DNA of 64,000 bases from Wenyingzhuangia sp. 2_MG-2023 (GCF_030548295.1 NZ_JAUOSB010000001.1:1-64000); one strand, 5' to 3'; counted from the first letter of the stretch, positions 8,623 to 18,460 are shown. Notes: generated from the letters alone by a model not told the origin. Numbers and translations: made by a program.

Positions 8623-9531
8623 TTACAACTTAGAACTGTACAAAATTAAAAACACCCCTAGCAAAACGCCTATTAATGGAAGAATCTTTAATCCTAAATT
8701 TCGCTCTTTAAAAATCAATCCACCAATTACTACTGTAAATAAAACTTGACTTCTTTTGATGGCAGACATCAACACAACCAATGCTTCAGGATCACTCAAT
8801 CCTTCGTAATAAAAATAATCTGCGAACAATAAAAGAGTACTAATTCCTAAAATAGACCATCTCCATTGAAAACTATGATTGGTTAGTTTGGTGTATTTTC
8901 TGTTGTACAGATAAACAACAGACATAAACAGTGTTATGTAAGTAAAGAACCACCACAGCAATGTTATTGCAGTATATTCCTGAACTTGTAATAAAAATTT
9001 ATCATACAATCCGCTACAAGCTCCAAAAAAGGTAGCCAATACAATGGCTAAAAACCACTTGTTTGTTTTAAAACTAATTCCTTCTTTCTTTCCAATGTAA
9101 GAATACGCTATCATAGACAAAATAATCAAAAAGAAACCTAACCATTGATATTCAGAAGGTCTTTCTCCATACAAGAAAAAAGCTCCTAACAATGTAAAAA
9201 ACGGACCAGAAGCTCTAATAGGCGTTACTAAAGAAATAGGCATATGTTTCAAGGCAGAGAAAGCTAAAATCCAAGAACAAGTCATTAAAAAAACCTTGAT
9301 CAAAATTAAAGCGTGATCCACCAAAAGCAATTCTGGAATAAACAAATTTGTTCCCTCCAAAGATTCTGGATAAAAGCGAGAAGCAAAATATATTGGAGAC
9401 ATTAACACAACACTTAATCCGTTGGCACAAATTAACACTGGTAAAATAGCATTCTCTCTAACACTCCATTTTTTGCACAAATTGTACAAACTCAAAAAAA
9501 AAGCAGCCATTAGGCCGTAGTATACCCACAT
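8623..9531 (-). CDS. EamA/DMT superfamily transporter
   Basis: The 302-residue protein has ten hydrophobic segments arranged as two EamA repeats (about residues 3-140 and 153-300). The end of the first repeat, P-I-R-A-S-G-P-F-F-T-L-L-G-A-F-F, is characteristic of this metabolite exporter superfamily. Substrate unknown. A perfect -7 box lies only 4 bp upstream of the ATG at 9531, suggesting a leaderless transcript. A second ATG at residue 8 is possible but would cut into the first helix. Confidence 0.85.
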   Translation of the reverse strand: MWVYYGLMAAFFLSLYNLCKKWSVRENAILPVLICANGLSVVLMSPIYFASRFYPESLEGTNLFIPELLLVDHALILIKVFLMTCSWILAFSALKHMPISLVTPIRASGPFFTLLGAFFLYGERPSEYQWLGFFLIILSMIAYSYIGKKEGISFKTNKWFLAIVLATFFGACSGLYDKFLLQVQEYTAITLLWWFFTYITLFMSVVYLYNRKYTKLTNHSFQWRWSILGISTLLLFADYFYYEGLSDPEALVVLMSAIKRSQVLFTVVIGGLIFKERNLGLKILPLIGVLLGVFLILYSSKL

Positions 9532-9535
9532 ACCG

Positions 9536-9543
9536 CAAAGATA
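9536..9543 (-). promoter_or_regulatory. -7 box directly before the EamA gene
   Basis: On the minus strand TATCTTTG fits TAnnTTTG exactly. Transcription would start at or within a few bases of the ATG at 9531. Confidence 0.55.
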
Positions 9544-9653
9544 TGACTATAAATAATTACAGAACATGTTTTAACATTGTTCTTATGTAAAACTTATATC
9601 AATTTGGTTTATAATTATAAACACTTATTTTTTAGCTTTCCTATTCTTTTTAG

Positions 9654-9661
9654 TAATTTTG
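9654..9661 (+). promoter_or_regulatory. -7 box upstream of purH
   Basis: TAATTTTG fits TAnnTTTG and lies 24 bp before the purH ATG. Confidence 0.6.
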
Positions 9662-9685
9662 CATCTTTAATCGAAATTCATAAAA

Positions 9686-11212
9686 ATGAGTACTACGAAG
9701 CAAGCTAAATCAGCTTTAATTTCAGTTTTTCACAAAGATGGTTTAGAGCCAATTGTTAGAAAATTTAACGAGTTAGGAATTACTATTTACACTACTGGTG
9801 GAACTGAAAAATTCATTAGAGATTTAGGTATTGATTGTGTGGCTGTTGAAGATATTACTTCATACCCATCAATTTTAGGTGGACGTGTTAAGACTTTACA
9901 CCCAAAAGTATTTGGAGGTATTTTAAGCCGTAGAGATAACGAAGGAGACAAAGCGCAATTAGCTGAGTTTGAAATTCCAGAAATGGATATTGTAATTGTA
10001 GATTTGTATCCTTTTGAAAACACCGTAGCAAGTGGTGCTCCTGAGCAAGATATTATTGAAAAAATTGATATCGGTGGAATTTCTTTAATTAGAGCAGCTG
10101 CTAAAAACTTTAAAGATGTAATCTGTGTTTCTTCAATGGAACAATACGATGAGTTTTTAAATATTATTTCTGCTGATAAAGGAAACACATCTATTGAAGA
10201 TAGAAAACGTTTTTCTGCAAAAGCATTTGCTGTTTCTTCTCACTACGATTCTGCAATCTATAATTACATGAACGAAGAAGAAACAAACTTCCGTCAATCT
10301 TTTGACAAAGTTACTTCTTTACGTTACGGAGAAAACCCTCATCAAAAAGGTGCTTTCTACGGAGATTTAGATGCTATGTTTGATAAATTACACGGTAAAG
10401 AATTATCGTTTAACAACTTGTTAGATGTAGATGCTGCCGTAAATTTAATTAACGAATTTAAAGGAGAAGCTCCTACTTTTGCCATTTTAAAACACAACAA
10501 CGCTTGTGGATTTGCACAAAGAGACAACTTGAAAGACGCTTATGTAGATGCCTTAGCAGGTGATCCAACTTCTGCTTTTGGAGGTGTTTTAATTGCTAAC
10601 AAAACTATTGATGTAGCTACTGCTACTGAAATTCACAAATTATTCTGTGAAGTAGTTATTGCTCCAGCATATGATGCAGATGCTTTAGAAGTTTTAAAAG
10701 GAAAGAAAAACAGAGTCATCTTAATTTTAAAAGATGTTGAGTTACCAAAAGTATCTTACCGTACTGCATTAAACGGAGTATTATTTCAAGATGCAAACTT
10801 AATTACAGACAAAAAAGAAGATTTGAAAAATGTAACCGAAAAAGTAGTTACTGATGCTCAAATAGACGATTTATTGTTTGCTTCTAAAATTTGTAAACAC
10901 ACCAAATCCAATACTATCATATTGGTAAAAAATAAAACATTATGTGCTGGTGGAACAGGACAAACATCTCGTGTAGATGCATTAGAGCAAGCTATTGCAA
11001 AAGCAAAACACTTTGAGTTTGACTTAAAAGGAGCAGTAATGGCTAGTGATGCATTTTTCCCATTTCCTGACTGTGTAGAGATTGCACACAACGCAGGAAT
11101 TGAAGCTGTAATTCAACCAGGAGGTTCTATCAAAGATCAGTTGTCTATAGACTACTGTAACCAAAATGGAATTGGAATGGTATTCACAGGAACACGTCAT
11201 TTCAAACATTAA
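9686..11212 (+). CDS. purH: Bifunctional AICAR transformylase/IMP cyclohydrolase
   Basis: It catalyses the last two steps of purine synthesis, formylating AICAR and closing the ring to IMP. The N-terminal MGS-like cyclohydrolase domain (about residues 1-190) shows G-G-R-V-K-T-L-H-P-K-V-F-G-G. The C-terminal transformylase carries L-R-Y-G-E-N-P-H-Q and K-H-N-N-A-C-G, ending with the family G-M-x-F-T-G-x-R-H-F-K-H. Length 508 is normal. It is transcribed from its own promoter, divergently from the EamA gene, with mreB 50 bp downstream. Confidence 0.97.
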   Translation: MSTTKQAKSALISVFHKDGLEPIVRKFNELGITIYTTGGTEKFIRDLGIDCVAVEDITSYPSILGGRVKTLHPKVFGGILSRRDNEGDKAQLAEFEIPEMDIVIVDLYPFENTVASGAPEQDIIEKIDIGGISLIRAAAKNFKDVICVSSMEQYDEFLNIISADKGNTSIEDRKRFSAKAFAVSSHYDSAIYNYMNEEETNFRQSFDKVTSLRYGENPHQKGAFYGDLDAMFDKLHGKELSFNNLLDVDAAVNLINEFKGEAPTFAILKHNNACGFAQRDNLKDAYVDALAGDPTSAFGGVLIANKTIDVATATEIHKLFCEVVIAPAYDADALEVLKGKKNRVILILKDVELPKVSYRTALNGVLFQDANLITDKKEDLKNVTEKVVTDAQIDDLLFASKICKHTKSNTIILVKNKTLCAGGTGQTSRVDALEQAIAKAKHFEFDLKGAVMASDAFFPFPDCVEIAHNAGIEAVIQPGGSIKDQLSIDYCNQNGIGMVFTGTRHFKH

Positions 11213-11262
11213 ATTGATTACATTTGTGCATACAGCATAAAAAATAAAACACAAACAAAACC

Positions 11263-12291
11263 ATGGGATTTTTTGACTTTTGGACTGAAGATATTGCTAT
11301 AGACTTAGGAACAGCAAACACGCTAATTATCCATGAGGGTAAGGTAGTGATAGATTCACCTTCTATTGTTGCAAGAGACAGAACCACAGGTAAGATTATT
11401 GCTACAGGTAGAGATGCCAGTTTGATGCAAGGAAAAACACACGAAAACATCAAAACCATTAGACCTCTAAAGGATGGTGTTATTGCTGATTTCCAAGCTT
11501 CTGAAGAAATGATCAAACAGTTTGTGAAAAGCATTCCCTCTATAAAGAAAAAAGTCTTTGCACCTTCTTTAAGAATGGTGATATGTATCCCCTCTGGAAT
11601 TACAGAAGTTGAAAAAAGAGCTGTTAGAGACTCTGCTGTACACATGAATGCAAAAGAAATATACCTAATATTTGAACCAATGGCTGCGGCCATTGGTGTA
11701 GGTATTGATATTATGGAGCCTCGTGGTAACATGATTATTGATATAGGTGGTGGTACTACCGAAATTGCCGTAATTGCTTTAGCTGGAATTGTTTGTGACA
11801 AATCTGTAAAAGTAGCTGGAGATTTATTTACTGCTGATATTATGTACTACATGCGTACCCAACACAACTTACATGTAGGAGAAGCTACTGCTGAAAAAAT
11901 TAAAATTCAGATAGGTGCTGCAACCGAAGATTTAGAAACTCCACCAGAAGATATGTTGGTACAAGGACGTGACTTATTAAGTGGTAAACCAAAACAAGTA
12001 CAAGTTTCTTATAGAGAAATTGCCAAAGCTTTGGACAAATCTATTTTGAGAATTGAAGATGCTGTTATGGAGTGTTTGTCTTCTACACCTCCAGAATTGG
12101 CTGCCGATATTTACAATACAGGTATTTATTTAGCAGGTGGTGGTTCAATGTTAAGAGGTTTGGATAAACGTCTGTCAAGAAAAACAGATTTACCCGTTTA
12201 CATTGCTGAAGATCCACTTAGAGCAGTTGTTAGAGGTACAGGAATTGCTTTGAAAGAATTGGACAAATACAAATCTGTTTTATTAAACTAG
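11263..12291 (+). CDS. mreB: Rod-shape determining protein MreB
   Basis: This actin-like ATPase polymerises under the inner membrane and organises the elongasome. Phosphate-binding loops D-L-G-T-A-N-T (near residue 14) and D-I-G-G-G-T-T-E (near 161) are present, and the 342 residues match the family. It heads the classic mreB-mreC-mreD-pbp2-rodA order, with gaps or overlaps of a few bases, so the five genes form one operon for cell elongation. Confidence 0.97.
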   Translation: MGFFDFWTEDIAIDLGTANTLIIHEGKVVIDSPSIVARDRTTGKIIATGRDASLMQGKTHENIKTIRPLKDGVIADFQASEEMIKQFVKSIPSIKKKVFAPSLRMVICIPSGITEVEKRAVRDSAVHMNAKEIYLIFEPMAAAIGVGIDIMEPRGNMIIDIGGGTTEIAVIALAGIVCDKSVKVAGDLFTADIMYYMRTQHNLHVGEATAEKIKIQIGAATEDLETPPEDMLVQGRDLLSGKPKQVQVSYREIAKALDKSILRIEDAVMECLSSTPPELAADIYNTGIYLAGGGSMLRGLDKRLSRKTDLPVYIAEDPLRAVVRGTGIALKELDKYKSVLLN

Positions 12292-12295
12292 ACAA

Positions 12296-13114
12296 ATGCA
12301 ATTTATTATTTATATAATTCAAAAAAACAAACATGTGTTTCTGTTTTGTCTTTTTGAGTTAATTGCGCTATTCTTTACCATTCAATTACATTCTTATCAA
12401 AAAAGTAAGTTCATCAACTCTGCCAACTCTTTAACAGGAGGTATCTATAACAATGCCATTACTTTAAGTAGCTTTTTTAATCTTAGAGTAGAAAACAAAC
12501 TCTTAATTCAAGAAAACGAAAGGCTACACAACTTAATAGAAACAAGAAACATAACCACTCCTGTAGATAGTAGCCTTACGCAAAAAACAGAACAAGGTTA
12601 TAGATATATTTCTGCATCCATCATCAACAATGACTACCATCAAAATAACAATTTCATCACACTAGATAAAGGTGAAAATGACGGAGTGCAAGCAGATATG
12701 GCAATCATTAATAGCCAAGGTATTGTAGGTATTATTGCCAAAAACTCTCAAAATTATAGCGTTGCTATTTCTGTACTAAACAAGTATTTTAAAACCAATG
12801 CTAAATTTAAAAACACCCCCTATTTTGGAACTATTTCTTGGAATGGAAAAAACACCAATATTGTACAATTGCTTGACATTCCTAGACAAGCTCAGGTAAA
12901 AGTAGGTGACACCATTGTAACTGGAGGTCGTTCTGCTATTTTTCCAGAAGGAATTTTAATAGGTAGTGTTCACAAAGTTGGATACAACAACAACCGTCAT
13001 CAAAATATTGATGTCAAATTGTTTAACGATCTTAGGACCGTTAACAATGTGTATGTGATAGAAAATTTACACAAATCAGAAATTAAGAACTTAGAAAAAA
13101 CGACTTATGAATAA
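12296..13114 (+). CDS. mreC: Rod-shape determining protein MreC
   Basis: This bitopic protein links MreB to the periplasmic synthases. It has one N-terminal membrane helix (about residues 13-30), a short coiled-coil region (about 60-85, V-E-N-K-L-L-I-Q-E-N-E-R-L) and the paired beta-barrel domain with L-D-K-G-E-N-D-G-V and the later V-G-D-T-I-V-T-G-G. The 272 residues are normal. It overlaps mreD by 8 bp. Confidence 0.93.
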   Translation: MQFIIYIIQKNKHVFLFCLFELIALFFTIQLHSYQKSKFINSANSLTGGIYNNAITLSSFFNLRVENKLLIQENERLHNLIETRNITTPVDSSLTQKTEQGYRYISASIINNDYHQNNNFITLDKGENDGVQADMAIINSQGIVGIIAKNSQNYSVAISVLNKYFKTNAKFKNTPYFGTISWNGKNTNIVQLLDIPRQAQVKVGDTIVTGGRSAIFPEGILIGSVHKVGYNNNRHQNIDVKLFNDLRTVNNVYVIENLHKSEIKNLEKTTYE

Positions 13115-13610
13115 CAATATTAAAATAATACTTCGTGCTGTTATTTTAATACTAAGTCAAGTATTGATAGGAAATCAAATGCGAATTTTTGATTATATAA
13201 ACCCTCAATGGTGTATTCTTTTTGTACTGTGGTACCCTATTAGAACTGAAAAAAGCACCATTCTACTTCCTAGTTTTTTGTTTGGATTAGCTTTAGATTT
13301 TTTTGGAAATTCGGGTGGAATTAATGCTGCTTCTTTTACTTTGATTGCTTTTTTAAGACTTTCTATTTTCAAAAGACTGTTGAGCCAAAACGAACTACAT
13401 ATGAAAGCCTTTAAATACAACAATTATGGAACAGCTACTATGATAGCTATGGTATTTTCTTTGGCTTTCTTACATCACTTGATGCTATTTAGTCTTTCTT
13501 ATTTTGACGTATCCTTTGCTTGGACAATTGTATGGAAATCTTTTGTAAGTAGTATTTTTACTACCTTTGTTACAGTCGTATTTATATCCATTTTTAGTCC
13601 AAACAAATAA
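13107..13610 (+). CDS. mreD: Rod-shape determining protein MreD
   Basis: The 167-residue protein has five to six membrane helices and no soluble domain. It is identified by position between mreC and pbp2, its size, and the G-L-A-L-D-F-F-G element in the third segment. It supports assembly of the elongasome. Start and stop overlap both neighbours, so it is translationally coupled. Confidence 0.88.
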   Translation: MNNNIKIILRAVILILSQVLIGNQMRIFDYINPQWCILFVLWYPIRTEKSTILLPSFLFGLALDFFGNSGGINAASFTLIAFLRLSIFKRLLSQNELHMKAFKYNNYGTATMIAMVFSLAFLHHLMLFSLSYFDVSFAWTIVWKSFVSSIFTTFVTVVFISIFSPNK

Positions 13611-15481
13611 TGAAAAAAAGCCAACTTTTCCCTTTTCTTGTTGTTTTAACAAGCATTATTTTTGTGGCTAGACTTTATTACTTACAAGTTTTAGTACACG
13701 ACAAAACAGAAGTTGCACTTAGTGGATCTAGTATCAAAAAAGTATACACGTATCCTCCTAGAGGTTTTGTATTTGATAGAAACGGTCAATTATTAATTGC
13801 CAACGAACATACTTACGATGTAAAAATAGTACCTAATGAAGTAAAACCTTTTGACACTCTTGAATTGTGTCGATTGTTAAAAATTGACAAAGAATATCTT
13901 ATCAACAGATACAATAAAGCATATGTCTATTCTCCTTGGTTGCCCTCGGTTTTTTTAAATCAACTATCTAAAGAAGACTACGCTTTTTTACAAGAGAAAA
14001 TCCACAAATTTAAAGGCTTTAGTGTTCAGAAAAAAAACATGAGAACTTACCCGCATACTTCTGCTGCCAACGTACTTGGTTACATCAACGAAGTAAACGA
14101 GGAATTGGCTAAAAAAAATGATTACTATGAACAAGGGGAATTGATTGGTACCGCTGGAATCGAGAAAGAATATGAAAATGAACTAAGAGGAAAAAAAGGA
14201 GTTTCTTACAAACTTAGAAATCGTCTGAATAAAGTGATTGGCCCTTATAAGGAAGGGATTTATGACACCTTGCCCATGCCAGGTAAAGATTTAAAACTAA
14301 CCATTGATCTAGAGTTACAAAAGTATGGAGAACTTTTAATGTCTGGAAAACGTGGTGGAATTGTGGCTATAGAACCTGCTACAGGAGAAATTTTAGCTTT
14401 GATAACAGCACCATCATACGATCCTAATTTGATGGTGGGTAGAGACAAGTCAAGAAACTCAGTAATTTTATTCAACGATAGCATCAACAAGCCCATGTTT
14501 GATAGAGGTTTGCAAGCAGCATACTCCCCTGGTTCTCCATTTAAACTTGTACAAGGATTGATTGGCTTGCAAGAAGGAGTCATTAATGAGTACACCAGTT
14601 TTTATTGCCATCATGGTTTTAGATATGGTAAATTACCTAGCGAATTTATGGGTTGTCACTGTGGTATTGTGGGTAGACCTATTCAATTACAAACCGCAAT
14701 TGCCAAATCTTGCAACAGTTATTTCTCCAATGTATTTAAACGTATTATAGACAAAAAACAAAACACAGGAGAAGGTTTAAACAACTGGACAAGACATTTG
14801 CGTTCTTTTGGCTTGGGACAATATCTAGGATATGATTTGCCTACAGGTAGAAAAGGTTTTATTCCTACTTCTAGTTATTACGATCGATATTATCCTAGCA
14901 AAAATTGGCAATCGTCTACCATTATTTCCAACGCAATTGGTCAAGGAGAAATTGTTACAACCCCTATTCAACTGGCCAATCTTACTGTAGCTATTGCCAA
15001 TAGAGGTTTTTTCTACACGCCACATGTAATCAAAGAAATCAACCAAAAACCTCATCAAATAGAAAAATACAGCACCAAAAGAATTACCACTGTAAAACCC
15101 GAACATTTTAAACCTGTAATAGAAGGAATGTCTGATGTTTACAAAACAGGAACTGCAAAACATGTTCAAATAAAAGGAATTGATATTTGTGGAAAGACTG
15201 GAACTGTACAAAACTACATTCGAAAAAATGGAAAGAAATTTGAACTAGAAGACCATTCTATTTTTGTAGCATTTGCTCCTAAAGACAATCCTAAAATTGC
15301 CTTGGCCGTATTTGTAGAAAATGGAGGTTACGGTTCTATGATTGCTGCTCCTATTGCTAGTTTGATGATTGAAAAATATTTATTAGGCACACAATCTCTA
15401 AAATATTGGGAACAAAGAGTCATCAACCAATCATTAGAAAAAGAATATAAAAAACAACTAAACCTTCAATTAAAAAATTGA
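13610..15481 (+). CDS. mrdA: Penicillin-binding protein 2 (elongasome transpeptidase)
   Basis: This monofunctional class B PBP cross-links peptidoglycan during elongation. It has one N-terminal anchor helix (about residues 7-24), the PBP dimer domain (about 45-215) and the transpeptidase domain (about 245-590). Active-site motifs are S309-P-F-K312, S-C-N (in K-S-C-N-S-Y) and K-T-G (in C-G-K-T-G-T-V-Q). The 623 residues are typical. Its stop overlaps the start of rodA. Confidence 0.95.
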   Translation: MKKSQLFPFLVVLTSIIFVARLYYLQVLVHDKTEVALSGSSIKKVYTYPPRGFVFDRNGQLLIANEHTYDVKIVPNEVKPFDTLELCRLLKIDKEYLINRYNKAYVYSPWLPSVFLNQLSKEDYAFLQEKIHKFKGFSVQKKNMRTYPHTSAANVLGYINEVNEELAKKNDYYEQGELIGTAGIEKEYENELRGKKGVSYKLRNRLNKVIGPYKEGIYDTLPMPGKDLKLTIDLELQKYGELLMSGKRGGIVAIEPATGEILALITAPSYDPNLMVGRDKSRNSVILFNDSINKPMFDRGLQAAYSPGSPFKLVQGLIGLQEGVINEYTSFYCHHGFRYGKLPSEFMGCHCGIVGRPIQLQTAIAKSCNSYFSNVFKRIIDKKQNTGEGLNNWTRHLRSFGLGQYLGYDLPTGRKGFIPTSSYYDRYYPSKNWQSSTIISNAIGQGEIVTTPIQLANLTVAIANRGFFYTPHVIKEINQKPHQIEKYSTKRITTVKPEHFKPVIEGMSDVYKTGTAKHVQIKGIDICGKTGTVQNYIRKNGKKFELEDHSIFVAFAPKDNPKIALAVFVENGGYGSMIAAPIASLMIEKYLLGTQSLKYWEQRVINQSLEKEYKKQLNLQLKN

Positions 15482-16755
15482 GAAGTCAAAAAATAAACAT
15501 ACTCGCCCAAGCGGATTTAACGTTGATCCTTATTTATTTATTCTTAGTAATTTTTGGATGGATGAACATTTATGCTGCAGCAAGCACAGAATCTCACCAT
15601 GAAGTGTTTGATTTTGGTACACGGTATGGAAAACAAATTATTTGGATAGGATTAGGAATTGTAATTTCACTTTTTCTACTTTTTATTGATAGTTATTTTT
15701 ACGAAAAATTTGCCGCTTTTATTTACCTCGGCTGTCTTTTGCTACTTGTTGGTCTGTTTCTCTTTGGAAAAAACATCAACGGGGCTACTTCTTGGTACAG
15801 CATTGGTGGACTAAGCATACAACCTACCGAGTTTGCAAAAACAGGAACCCTCCTAGCTTTAGGAAGGCTTTTAAACGACAAACAATTCAATTTTAAACTT
15901 GCTATAGACAAAGCCAAAGCTTTTACCATTATTAGCATTCCTGCTCTTCTAATTACATTACAACCTGATCCGGGTTCTGCATTGGTGTACGTCTCATTGA
16001 TTTTACTTTTTCACAGAGAAGGTTTACATCCAAATATTTTGATTATCGGAACGTTAGCAATTGTTTTGTTTTTAACCACCCTTGTTTTTGGGTATTTATA
16101 CGTTATGATTGTAGTTACCATTCTTACACTCTGTTTGCTATGGTACATTTCCAAAGTTCAAAAAAAAATACTGCGTTTTGAATGGGGTAAAATCATTGGG
16201 ATTTTTGGTGTGGTTATAGGGTATATTTACAGTATATACTACTTATTCAACCATGTTTTTAAACAACGACACCGAGATAGATTCAACGTACTTTTAGGAC
16301 TGAGTGAAGATACAAGTGATATTGGATACAATACCTATCAATCCATCAAAACCATTATTTCTGGAGGTTTGTCTGGTAAAGGCTATTTGCAAGGAGACCG
16401 AACCCAAGGTAAGTTTGTACCCGAACAAGACACTGATTATATTTTTAGCACCATTGGTGAAGAATGGGGATTTTTAGGTTGTTGCTTGGTTGTGCTGACT
16501 TTTATGACCTTAATTTTACGAATCATCCGTTTGTCCGAAAAACAAAAATCTACCTTTAGTAGAGTTTACGGTTACGGAGTTGCTTGCGTTTTCTTTTTTC
16601 ATGTTCTAATCAACATCGCTATGGTGATTGGCTTATTTCCAACCATCGGAATTCCACTTCCATTTTTTAGCTATGGAGGTTCGTCTTTATGGGGATTTAC
16701 CATGCTTTTGTTTATTTTCATAAAACTTGATGCTTCTAAAAATTACATCTTATAA
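15478..16755 (+). CDS. rodA: RodA SEDS peptidoglycan glycosyltransferase (TTG start)
   Basis: This polytopic SEDS-family polymerase works with PBP2. The 425 residues hold about ten membrane helices; the family elements W-x-x-G-G-L-S-I-Q-P-T-E-F-A-K and the C-terminal P-L-P-F-F-S-Y-G-G-S-S are intact. No ATG precedes the first helix, so the TTG at 15478, which overlaps the pbp2 stop as TTGA, is taken as the start. This coupling explains the weak start codon. It ends the mre operon. Confidence 0.92.
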   Translation: MRSQKINILAQADLTLILIYLFLVIFGWMNIYAAASTESHHEVFDFGTRYGKQIIWIGLGIVISLFLLFIDSYFYEKFAAFIYLGCLLLLVGLFLFGKNINGATSWYSIGGLSIQPTEFAKTGTLLALGRLLNDKQFNFKLAIDKAKAFTIISIPALLITLQPDPGSALVYVSLILLFHREGLHPNILIIGTLAIVLFLTTLVFGYLYVMIVVTILTLCLLWYISKVQKKILRFEWGKIIGIFGVVIGYIYSIYYLFNHVFKQRHRDRFNVLLGLSEDTSDIGYNTYQSIKTIISGGLSGKGYLQGDRTQGKFVPEQDTDYIFSTIGEEWGFLGCCLVVLTFMTLILRIIRLSEKQKSTFSRVYGYGVACVFFFHVLINIAMVIGLFPTIGIPLPFFSYGGSSLWGFTMLLFIFIKLDASKNYIL

Positions 16756-16784
16756 TTTAGGGTGATTATTTAGTGGCTTATCCT

Positions 16785-16792
16785 TATTTTTG
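16785..16792 (+). promoter_or_regulatory. -7 box upstream of pyrF
   Basis: TATTTTTG fits TAnnTTTG and lies 25 bp before the pyrF ATG at 16818. This supports the downstream start and a separate transcript from the mre operon. Confidence 0.6.
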
Positions 16793-16817
16793 CATCATAA
16801 AAAATAAAATAGAACTC

Positions 16818-17651
16818 ATGACTATCGAGAAATTAGTTTCAGAAATAAAAAAGAAAAAGTCTTTTTTATGCATAGGGCTGGATGTTGATTTGAATAAAAT
16901 TCCGCCGCATCTTTTAGAAACCGAAGATCCTATTTTTGAGTTTAACAAACAAATTATTGATGCTACACATCATCTAGCGGTAGCCTACAAACCCAACACA
17001 GCCTTTTTTGAAGCATATGGAATAAAAGGTTGGCAGTCTTTAGACAAAACCATTGCTTACATTAATGAAAAGCATCCTGAAATATTTACCATAGCAGATG
17101 CCAAACGTGGAGATATTGGAAACACATCTACCATGTATGCAAAAGCTTTTTTTGAAGATTTAAATTTTGACTCTGTAACCGTTGCTCCTTATATGGGTAG
17201 CGATTCTGTAGAACCTTTTTTAGCTTTTGAAAACAAGTTCACCATTATGTTGGCTCTAACATCTAACAGTGGTGGTTTGGATTTTCAAGGACAAACTCTG
17301 ACCAACGGACAACCTTTGTATAAAGAAGTTCTTAAAACGTCGTTGACATGGAAAAATGCACAAAACTTGATGTTTGTAGTGGGTGCAACCAAAGCAGAAT
17401 ACTTTAAGGGAATTCGTGAAATTGCTCCTAATCATTTTTTACTTGTTCCAGGTGTGGGAGCACAAGGAGGTAGTTTAGAAGATGTGTGTGAATACGGAAT
17501 TAACCAAGAAAACATTGGTTTGTTGATCAACTCTTCTAGAGGAATTTTATACGCTAGCAATGGATTGGATTTTGCCGAAGCTGCTCAAAAAGAAGCACTA
17601 GATTTACAACAAAAAATGTCTGTAATTTTGACTGATAAAAACATCATTTAA
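16818..17651 (+). CDS. pyrF: Orotidine 5'-phosphate decarboxylase (long type)
   Basis: It decarboxylates OMP to UMP, the last step of pyrimidine synthesis. The 277-residue protein belongs to the long PyrF subfamily. F-L-C-I-G-L-D-V-D is near residue 17, the catalytic D-A-K-R-G-D-I-G-N-T near residue 93, and L-V-P-G-V-G-A-Q-G-G in the C-terminal half. The ATG at 16818 sits behind a consensus -7 box; the longer frame from 16773 would cross that promoter. The stop overlaps the next ATG by one base (TAATG). Confidence 0.95.
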   Translation: MTIEKLVSEIKKKKSFLCIGLDVDLNKIPPHLLETEDPIFEFNKQIIDATHHLAVAYKPNTAFFEAYGIKGWQSLDKTIAYINEKHPEIFTIADAKRGDIGNTSTMYAKAFFEDLNFDSVTVAPYMGSDSVEPFLAFENKFTIMLALTSNSGGLDFQGQTLTNGQPLYKEVLKTSLTWKNAQNLMFVVGATKAEYFKGIREIAPNHFLLVPGVGAQGGSLEDVCEYGINQENIGLLINSSRGILYASNGLDFAEAAQKEALDLQQKMSVILTDKNII

Positions 17652-18460
17652 TGACTTTTATTGATGATTTAGGAAACGTACTTTCCTTTGATGCTAAACG
17701 TAACCGAATTGTATCTTTGGTGCCTTCTATTACAGAAACACTGTACGATTTAAACTTAGAAAGTTCTATTGTTGGAATTACGTCTTATTGTGTACATCCT
17801 GCTCACTTTAAACATACCAAAACCATTGTTGGCGGTACTAAAAAAGTGAACATCGATAAAATAAAAGAACTACATCCTGATTTGATTTTTTGCAATAAAG
17901 AAGAAAACACACCAGAGATTGTAGCTCAACTTCAAGAATTCACACAGGTATATGTAACCGATATTAAAACTATCGAAGATTCTAAACACATGATTTCTAA
18001 CTTTGGTTTGTTGTTAAATCGTAGAACTGAAGCAGATTTATTGAACATCAAAATTGATTTAAAACTGAGAGACTTTCAGCTTTTTGTTGCAGGTTTTGAC
18101 ATCAAAAAAGCGGCCTATCTTATTTGGTACAAACCATGGATGGTGGCTGGAAACAACACCTACATCAACCATTTATTGACCTTAAATAGGTTTGATAATA
18201 TTTACCAAAGCAAAGAAAGTTACCCAATTATAGAAGCTAAAAAAATAAGACTAGAAGGTGATCCTGATTTTGTATTTTTCTCTTCAGAGCCTTTTCATTT
18301 TAACGACAAACATGTTTTTGAACTAGGTAGATTTACACACCACGCTAGTGCAGTATATGTTGATGGTGAAATGTTTAGTTGGTTTGGTTCTCGTCTTCTG
18401 CAGGCTTTTGATTATTTTAAAGCTTTAAGAGAACGCATCACTTTGAGTAGTTTTAAATAA
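17651..18460 (+). CDS. BtuF-like helical-backbone metal/cobalamin-binding protein, no signal peptide
   Basis: The 269-residue protein has the two-lobe fold of ABC substrate-binding proteins for cobalamin or siderophores. It starts with R-I-V-S-L-V-P-S-I-T-E-T-L near residue 19, followed by V-G-I-T-S-Y-C and the L-x-P-D-L-I-F element. Unlike exported BtuF it has no signal peptide or lipobox; the ORF begins directly in the fold. It therefore probably works in the cytoplasm or is not a transport component. No ABC permease or ATPase lies nearby. It is coupled to pyrF by a one-base overlap. Confidence 0.78.
   Translation: MTFIDDLGNVLSFDAKRNRIVSLVPSITETLYDLNLESSIVGITSYCVHPAHFKHTKTIVGGTKKVNIDKIKELHPDLIFCNKEENTPEIVAQLQEFTQVYVTDIKTIEDSKHMISNFGLLLNRRTEADLLNIKIDLKLRDFQLFVAGFDIKKAAYLIWYKPWMVAGNNTYINHLLTLNRFDNIYQSKESYPIIEAKKIRLEGDPDFVFFSSEPFHFNDKHVFELGRFTHHASAVYVDGEMFSWFGSRLLQAFDYFKALRERITLSSFK

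Noticed and set aside
9787-10188. 133-codon minus-strand frame opposite purH
   Set aside because: It is an antisense shadow of a conserved purH.
11202-11801. 199-codon minus-strand frame opposite mreB
   Set aside because: It is antisense to mreB, whose motifs are intact throughout.
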